From contig JAACJM010000029.1 of NCBI GenBank assembly GCA_013368315.1, positions 248,001-312,000 on the forward strand: a stretch of DNA of 64,000 nt. The letters run 5' to 3'. Below are positions 58,206 through 64,000 of this stretch, one piece after another. Positions within the stretch are counted from its first letter, which is position 1; each line of letters begins with the position of its first letter. A model generated the notes under the pieces. The model was not told where the DNA came from, did no database searches, and was given only the letters and a program-made list of their open reading frames with translations. Position numbers and translations under genes: made by a program. The DNA comes from Tetrapyrgos nigripes. Lineage: Eukaryota > Basidiomycota > Agaricomycetes > Agaricales > Campanellaceae.

Positions 58206-60413
58206 GTGTCTGCCTTGTCATCTTCGTCTGCTCAGTCTGTTAGGTCTGCTTTGTCTGCCTCGTCTGCCTCGTCTGCCTCGTCTGCCTCGTCTGCTCCGTC
58301 TGCCTCGTCTGCCTCGTCTGCCCCGTCTGCTTTGTCTGCTCCGTCTGCCTCGTCTGCCTCGTCTGCCCCGTCTGCCTCGTCTGCCTCGTCTGCCCCGTCT
58401 GCCTCGTCTGCCTCGTCTGCCTCGTCTGCTCCGTCTGCCCCGTCTGCCTCGTCTGCCCCGTCTGCCCCGTCTGCCTTGTCTGCCTTGTCTGCTCTGTCTG
58501 CCCCGTCTGCTCTGTCTGCCTCGTCTGCTCTGTCTGCCTCGTCTGCCTCGTCTGCCTCGTCTGCTCTGTCTGCCCTGTCTGCCTCGTCTGCTCCGTCTGC
58601 CCCGTCTGCCTCGTCTGCTCCGTCTGCCTCATCTGCCTCGTCTGCTCCGTCTGCCTCGTCTGCCTCGTCTGCTCTGTCTGCCTCGTCTGCCTCGTCCCTG
58701 CCTCGTCTCTGCCTCATCTCTGCCTCGTCTCTGCCTCGTCTCTGCCTCATCTCTGCCTTGTCTCTGCCTTGTCTCTGCCTTGTCTCTGCCTCGTCTCTGC
58801 CTCGTCTCTGCCTCGTCTCTGCCTCGTCTCTGCCTCGTCTGTGCCTCGTCTGTGCCTCGTCTGTGCCTCGTCTCTGCCTCGTCTCTGCCTCGTCTCTGCC
58901 TCGTCTCTGCCTCGTCTGTGCCTCGTCTGTGCCTCGTCTGTGCCTCGTCTGTGCCTCGTCTGTGCCTCGTCTGTGCCTCGTCTGTGCCTCGTCTGTGCCT
59001 CGTCTGTGCCTCGTCTGTGCCTCGTCTGTGCCTCGTCTGTGCCTCGTCTGTGCCTCGTCTGTGCCTCGTCTCTGCCTCGTCTCTGCCTCGTCTGTGCCTC
59101 GTCTCTGCCTCGTCTCTGCCTCGTCTCTGCCTCGTCTCTGCCTCGTCTCTGCCTCGTCTCTGCCTCGTCTCTGCCTCGTCTGCCTCGTCTGCCTCGTCTC
59201 TGCCTCGTCTGCCTCGTCTCTGCCTCGTCTGCCTCGTCTCTGCCTTGTCTGCCTCGTCTCTGCCTCGTCTGCCTCGTCTCTGCTCTGTCTGCCTCGCCTG
59301 CCTCGTCTGCTCCGTCTGCTTCGTCTGCCCTGTCTGCCTTGTCTGCTCTGTCTGCCCAGTCTGCTCTGTCTGCCTTGTCTGCGCCGTCTGCTCCGTCTGC
59401 CTCGTCTGCCTCGTCTGCACTGTCTGCTCCGTCTGCCTCGTCTGCCTCGTCTGCTCTGTCTGCCCCGTCTGCCTCCTCTGCTCTGTCTGCCCCGTCTGCC
59501 TCGTCTGCTCCGTCTGCCCCGTCTGCCTCGTCTGCTCCGTCTGCCTTGTCTGCCTCGTCTGCTCCGTCTGCCTCGTCTGCCTCGTCTGCTCTGTCTGCTC
59601 CGTCTGCCTCGTCTGCTCCGTCTGCTCGTCTGCCTCATCTGCTCTGTCTGCCTCGTCTGCCTCGTCTGCTCCGTCTGCCTCGTCTGCCTCGTCTGCCCCG
59701 TCTGCCCTGTCAGTCTCATCTGCCTCATTTGCTCCGTCTGCCTCATCTGCTCTGTCTGCCTCGTCTGCCGTCTGCCTCATTTGCTCCATCTGCCTCGTCT
59801 GCTCCATCTGCCTCGTCTGCTCCATCTGCCTCGTCTGTCTCGTCTGCTCTGTCTGCCTCATCTGCCGTCTGCCTCGTCTGCTCTGTCTGCCTCGCCTGCC
59901 TCGTCTGCTCCGTCTGCTTCGTCTGCCCTGTCTGCCTTGTCTGCTCTGTCTGCCCCGTCTGCTCTGTCTGCCTCGTCTGCCCCGTCTGCTCCGTCTGCCT
60001 CGTCTGCCCCGTCTGCCTCGCCTGCCTCGTCTGCTCCGTCTGCTTCGTCTGCCCTGTCTGCCTTGTCTGCTCTGTCTGCCCCGTCTGCTCTGTCTGCCTC
60101 GTCTGCGCCGTCTGCTCCGTCTGCCTCGTCTGCGTCGTCTGCTCCGTCTGCCTCGTCTGCCTCGTCTGCTCCGTCTGCCTCGTCTGCCTCGTCTGCGCCG
60201 TCTGCCTCGTCTGCGCCGTCTGCCTCGTCTGCCTCGTCTGCCCCGTCTGCCCCGTCTGCCTCGTCTGCCCCGTCTGCTTCGTCTGCCCTGTCTGCCTTGT
60301 CTGCTCTGTCTGCCCAGTCTGCTCTGTCTGCCTCGTCTGCTCCGTCTGCCTCGTCTGCCTCGTCTGCGCCGTCTGCCTCGTCTGCCTCGTCTGCGCCATC
60401 TGCTCCGTCTGCC
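58206..60413 (+). repeat. 2.2-kb CTGCCTCGT minisatellite, 9- and 11-bp units
   Basis: Most of the array is 9-bp units of the form CTG-CYY-YGT (CTGCCTCGT, CTGCTCCGT, CTGCCCCGT, CTGCTCTGT). Between about 58693 and 59280 units are mainly 11 bp (CTCTGCCTCGT, CTGTGCCTCGT). Because the units lack stop codons in most frames, open frames of up to 772 (plus) and 504 (minus) residues arise. They encode only simple repeats (SAS/LPR/VCL or RQT), with no independent sign of being genes. The longest plus frame runs into the right inverted repeat. Confidence 0.92.
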
Positions 60414-61219
60414 GGTAAGTCCTCTGTAAATTTTACTTGGTTTACAAATTGTCTTACTGTGACATTATCTCACACTGAAATACCCTGGTATTTCAGTCCT
60501 GTTTTACAAGAAGACATACTGTGACAAAAAAGTCACCTTGTAATTCCACTGTATGCTCTTCAATGCTATACTGTGACAAAGCCTCACACTGAAAATCCAT
60601 GGTATGTCCTTGCAGCTTACAATGAACTTTCAGAATAGTCCTCATTTTTTGTCTATTTTGTAATACACTTGTAAGTCAAGCCAACTTACATATTGATTGG
60701 TTCCCCATAATACTCTTGTAATACTCCAGTAAGGCTGAGGATTTACCAGTGTTTGTAGCAAATCTTTCTTGTAATTCCTTCATAATACAGCTAGTCTTAC
60801 AAGTGTATTACTGTGATTTGATTGTCACTTTGTAAATTTCCTGCAGATTTTGCTTCCTTGTAAGTTCTTTGTAAATCTCTCTTGCCTTACTGTTTGTCAT
60901 ACTGTGATTATCTGTCACACTGAAATACTCCAGTATTTCTTATGTGTCTTACTACATGACATATTGTGACAAAAAGTCACTCTGAAATTCCTGTGTAATT
61001 CCACAGTATATCCACCACGGGTATACAGTGACAGCAAGTCACACTGAAAGTCCATGGTATTTCTTTGTGACTTACAATGGTCATACAAGGTTGTTCTAAT
61101 TTTTTCTGTCTCTTGTAATACTAATGTATGACAAGGAGTCTTACATATTGATTGGCTTGGTGTAATACTCTTGTAAAACCTCAGTAAAGCAGAGGATTTA
61201 CAAGTGTTTGCACCCAGTG
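60414..61219 (-). repeat. Right 806-bp terminal inverted repeat
   Basis: Inverse of 56444-57249, with few differences. Its inner edge reads GGTAAGTCC, a perfect 5' splice-site consensus abutting the minisatellite. A short peptide ([20 protein letters not shown]) is encoded reading outward in both inverted repeats, probably by chance. Confidence 0.88.
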
Positions 61220-61405
61220 CATTCTTAATCATTAGAAGCTATCTGTCAAAATTTGATTTTTTCGCTGACTTGTGAATTTACAATACCAGAAGTCTATAAT
61301 CCTGGAAGTCTATAGCAGATTGAAGCCCTCAATCACATTCCGTGTAGCTTCTGACTCCCTACAAGGTCTCACTGCGTCTACTACTTTCTTCCTTTGACCC
61401 TCATC

Positions 61406-61834
61406 ATGAAGTTTTCTCGCACATTTTTTGGTTGCTGCATCATCGTTTCCTTCTTGGCCTGGAGTTTGTCTGGCTGCCAAATGCCTCAGAATGACTACAA
61501 CAACTCAATGTTGTACTGTGAATATGACTCAGACACCAGCTCCATGCTGTTCAATATTGGCTCCATGCCAGACAGCCCCATGCTGTACAATAATGGCTCA
61601 ATGTCAGGCAGCGCAATGCCTTACTATGATTGTAAATGTTGCTATGAGATTGGATCAATGCCAGATAACTCAATTCCATACTATGGTTTCAAAACAGAAA
61701 TGTACCGTTACCATGCTTCTGACACAATGTTATATGGAAACCCTCCTTATGCATCATCTTTTGGGAATTATTCTCTATATAACGACTTTGCCTCAACCAA
61801 TGTCACATCTCTCTTTTATTACTTTACGTCGTAA
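61406..61834 (+). CDS. Small secreted Tyr/Met/Ser-rich protein
   Basis: 142 residues beginning MKFSRTFFGCCIIVSFLAWS-LSGC, a strong signal peptide or lipobox-like leader. The mature part contains degenerate repeats of SMLFNIGSMPDSPML and YNNGSMSGSAMPYY, a Cys-rich DCKCCYEIGSMPDNSIPYY, and a C-terminal LYNDFASTNVTSLFYYFTS. Asn-linked glycosylation sites (NNS, NGS, NVT, NYS) are frequent. No known domain was recognised. Single exon, starting about 190 bp outside the large inverted-repeat element. A small secreted, repeat-containing protein is a typical fungal effector-like or wall-protein profile, but no function can be assigned. Confidence 0.55.
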   Translation: MKFSRTFFGCCIIVSFLAWSLSGCQMPQNDYNNSMLYCEYDSDTSSMLFNIGSMPDSPMLYNNGSMSGSAMPYYDCKCCYEIGSMPDNSIPYYGFKTEMYRYHASDTMLYGNPPYASSFGNYSLYNDFASTNVTSLFYYFTS

Positions 61835-61899
61835 GTTGAGTCTCCAGCAAGTAGAGCCTGAGTACCAGTGACACTTTTAGCAATACTGATAAGTAACTA

Positions 61900-62110
61900 T
61901 TCTGAAACGCCGACTTCAATAAAGCATTCAGTCAAACGTTCCTCGCATTCGCCACATCTGATGATCTGGATCCCAATGACAAATTTGACGAGACTATTGT
62001 CCCTGACTGGCCTCTCCGGAACCTCAACAATGCAATGGAAATGCTATTCACAAACCCTATAATCCCCCTCAGTATCCACTGATGATCCACTCCTTGTTGC
62101 AGTCCTGCAT
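61900..62110 (+). pseudogene. Carboxylesterase type B C-terminal fragment
   Basis: The frame reads NADFNKAFSQTFLAFATSDD then LDPNDKFDETIVPDWPLRNL and NAMEMLFTN. After a frame change it continues NPPQYPLMIHSLLQSCIYN. This matches the C-terminus of fungal type B carboxylesterases/lipases (F-x-x-F-x-x-SLDPN...WP-x-W...TEM-x-FN, then ALL-x-RC). The catalytic Ser-Glu-His region upstream is missing, so it is a relic. Confidence 0.6.
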
Positions 62111-64000
62111 TTACAATGTGTTTAGGTCCCTATAAAGAGTCCCAACAAGCCTATTAGGGCATGTAAATGAGGGATGTAAATGAAGGACAACATTGCTCAC
62201 CACTCCCCTTTGCTTTGCCCCACTTCTTCATAACCCATTCCCTTACTGCATCTGTACCAGTCTTAAGGCCACTCAACCCATCATTACCCTATCCCCAGGG
62301 TGCTCCTTCGCCCACTTCATCAACACCCCTTGTGCAGGACAATTCCAGCAAACGAGGGACGGCGAGGGCTGATTGAAAGAGGGGAAGAGGATGACATAGG
62401 TGTTCTGAAGAGACTTAGAACTGGCAGGTGGAGGTATGAGCTACGGAGGTATGAGATGTGGAGTAGGACGCACCATAAAAGTTGATGGCTACGTATGGCC
62501 AAGTGCTCCAAACGAGGCAGTATTTTCAACTAGAGAGGTCCTCTGTACCCGTGGCTTTCCGCCGTTGTCCTTCATGGACGCAGAAGTGCGGAGTGGAACC
62601 CAAGGGATGCGCTGGTGGTTCAACGATGATGCATCGATGATGACGTGTCGTTACGAGGCCCTTTAGACCGAGTTAACTTATGTCGACCCCTCAATTGAGT
62701 AGCAAAGGCTCTCACGGGTTCTAACTTTTACACGCCACCACAGCGCTCCGAAGTACCCGAACTGACGCTCAATACGTCATAGCTCATTTCTGCCTTGCCG
62801 CCCACCAACCACGACGAGCTTCAGGCATATTTACCTTCCCTCAGCAGCCGTCGCACTCTCTGAACCATTATGGGCTCCTCCACCCAACGTTCAAGGTGTC
62901 ATTACAGAAGATATTAAGCTCTATCTAATTTTTTTAGTCAATTTTACAGTATTACTTACTTATACAATGGGCCTCGTAATTTGCCATGCGAAGCAGTGGC
63001 ACCTTTCCCAAGTCGAATTACCGTCGAATTACCGTCGAACAGTAGATTCCCACGCATTTCCTGGGCGCTTAGCGTGCCATCTCGAGGTTTGCTTTGATTC
63101 ATGTTGTATCTACAGAGCGTTTTCAACCTCGGAGAGGTTCGGGATAGGTCCAAAATATGTATGAGCACTACCTGAATATTTCTTGTCACTATTGGTCGAG
63201 TGATGTGCAGTATACATGTGAATTGATCTAAAACAATCATAAAATGGTCAATAAGGGACATTCGTCTTGAATTAGAGGTATCATGTAGTGGTCTTAAAAT
63301 CACCAAAAAGTGGAGAAATGTTGTGAATAACATATAAAAGAGTAATTATAAGGTATCCAGCTTTATTATGGCCATCTGAGATCTGCAGAGCCTTAAAGGC
63401 ACTTTAGGATGCAAAAACTGCAAAAAAAGTGATCATCCAAAGACTCAAACGCATACATCGCTTGCAAGACCCACCTGCATAAATTGACACTTCGCACTAA
63501 GACCTATAGCTGAGTCCATATACATGTAAAATCCTTATTTTGGAGCTCTGGGTGTGATGTAAACGATTTATCCAAATCAGAAAGTATCATACACTGTGAA
63601 TGATTGTTGAATGAACGTCGAAGTATGCATGTGTAACTTGGCACCAGTTTTTTTTGGCCAGAAAGCAATTTCAAAGATTTGCTGCATAACTAATATATCT
63701 ACCATTGACTGGTACAGATCGTACACGCCCGAGAACTTACAACGATGGTTACTTTTTCAGCCACAATTGCTGCTGACCAAGTAGTAAAGATTGACATTTG
63801 ATACACAAAATCCCGGGCCAAAAAAATGATAGCACTGTTCCTCTACTTATGAGCGTTCTCCATGACTTAATAAGTGATTGTACTTAGGTGTATAACAAAT
63901 TGGGTGATACAAGGCACTGAGCCCAACCCATCCAAGCAGATACAAAGTAATCCTACGTTAAAGGTCTCTATCAACACGTCGAGCATTATGTAGGATGCAG
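62111..64000. other. Intergenic with dispersed repeat ends
   Basis: TTACGAGGCCCTTTAGACCG at 62651 and its inverse GGGCCTCGTAATTTGCCATG at 62969 are copies of the dispersed terminal motif. They face away across about 310 bp and may delimit a small element. The rest, including 63013-64000, is AT-rich DNA with no recognised gene. Confidence 0.45.

Larger units (their letters stand above)
56444..61219. mobile_element. 4.8-kb CACTA-like element with 806-bp inverted ends
   Basis: The element starts CACTGGGTGCAAACACTTGT and ends with its exact inverse. A 3-bp target duplication CAT lies at 56441-56443 and 61220-61222. The left (56444-57249) and right (60414-61219) inverted repeats are both 806 bp and nearly identical. 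Three direct repeats and a long minisatellite fill most of the interior. No transposase domain was found, so it must depend on an enzyme encoded elsewhere. CACTG ends and a 3-bp duplication point to CACTA/EnSpm, whose basidiomycete relatives include Plavaka. The short MITE at 27383-27661 has the same ends. Confidence 0.92.

Noticed and set aside
58206..60524. 772-residue Ser/Ala/Leu-rich plus-strand ORF and the 500-residue minus-strand ORFs as genes
   Set aside because: They follow from stop-free 9- and 11-bp DNA units and are open in several frames on both strands at once. There is no signal peptide, domain or splice evidence.

Overview
The window looks like nuclear DNA from an agaricomycete (mushroom-forming basidiomycete). 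The genes are cut by many 45-75 bp GT-AG introns. They belong to families typical of plant-litter or wood decayers: a GH51 arabinofuranosidase, a sugar porter, a CE15 glucuronoyl esterase, a secreted intradiol-dioxygenase-like protein and a TAP-type secreted hydrolase. Several transposon families are ones abundant in Basidiomycota (KDZ, hAT, CACTA/Plavaka-like, Ty1/copia). No rRNA, convincing tRNA or CRISPR was seen.

Layout. 0.4-4.6 kb: a large Spt5-like NGN/KOW protein. 5.5-6.8 kb: relics (an aldo-keto reductase tail and a duplicated possible LINE fragment). 7-16.7 kb: a gene-dense island with a diverged intradiol dioxygenase (-), a secreted DUF3455 protein (+), a GH51 arabinofuranosidase (+) and an MFS sugar transporter (+). 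The last two sit 372 bp apart in the same direction and look like a pentose release-and-uptake pair. 16.8-21.8 kb: an intact 2-oxoglutarate/Fe(II) oxygenase (-), a decayed copy of its 3' half, and between them a secreted protein made of 60-bp tandem repeats. 22.7-28.2 kb: decayed KDZ transposase and unnamed gene families, one split by a palindromic MITE. 28.7-35.3 kb: a repeat cluster with two 1.0-kb inverted arms and a hAT remnant nested in another repeat. 36.4-43 kb: G-run blocks around a BED-like transposon exon, a second MITE, the CE15 esterase (-), and a TAP-like hydrolase (-) that has lost its 5' end at an LTR fragment. 43-56.4 kb: dense transposable elements, including a complete but dead Ty1/copia element with both LTRs. 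56.4-61.2 kb: a 4,776-bp terminal-inverted-repeat element whose interior is almost entirely tandem repeats. 61.4-62.1 kb: a small secreted protein gene and a carboxylesterase tail. The remainder shows nothing clear.

The most unusual object is the 56.4-61.2 kb element. It has 806-bp terminal inverted repeats starting CACTG, a 3-bp target duplication (CAT), no transposase, three TATA-containing direct repeats, and a 2.2-kb array of 9- and 11-bp units that is open in several frames on both strands. A 279-bp palindromic MITE 29 kb away shares its ends and also has a 3-bp target duplication, so the two appear to be moved by the same unseen CACTA/Plavaka-type transposase. Exon boundaries throughout were read by eye and are approximate unless stated.
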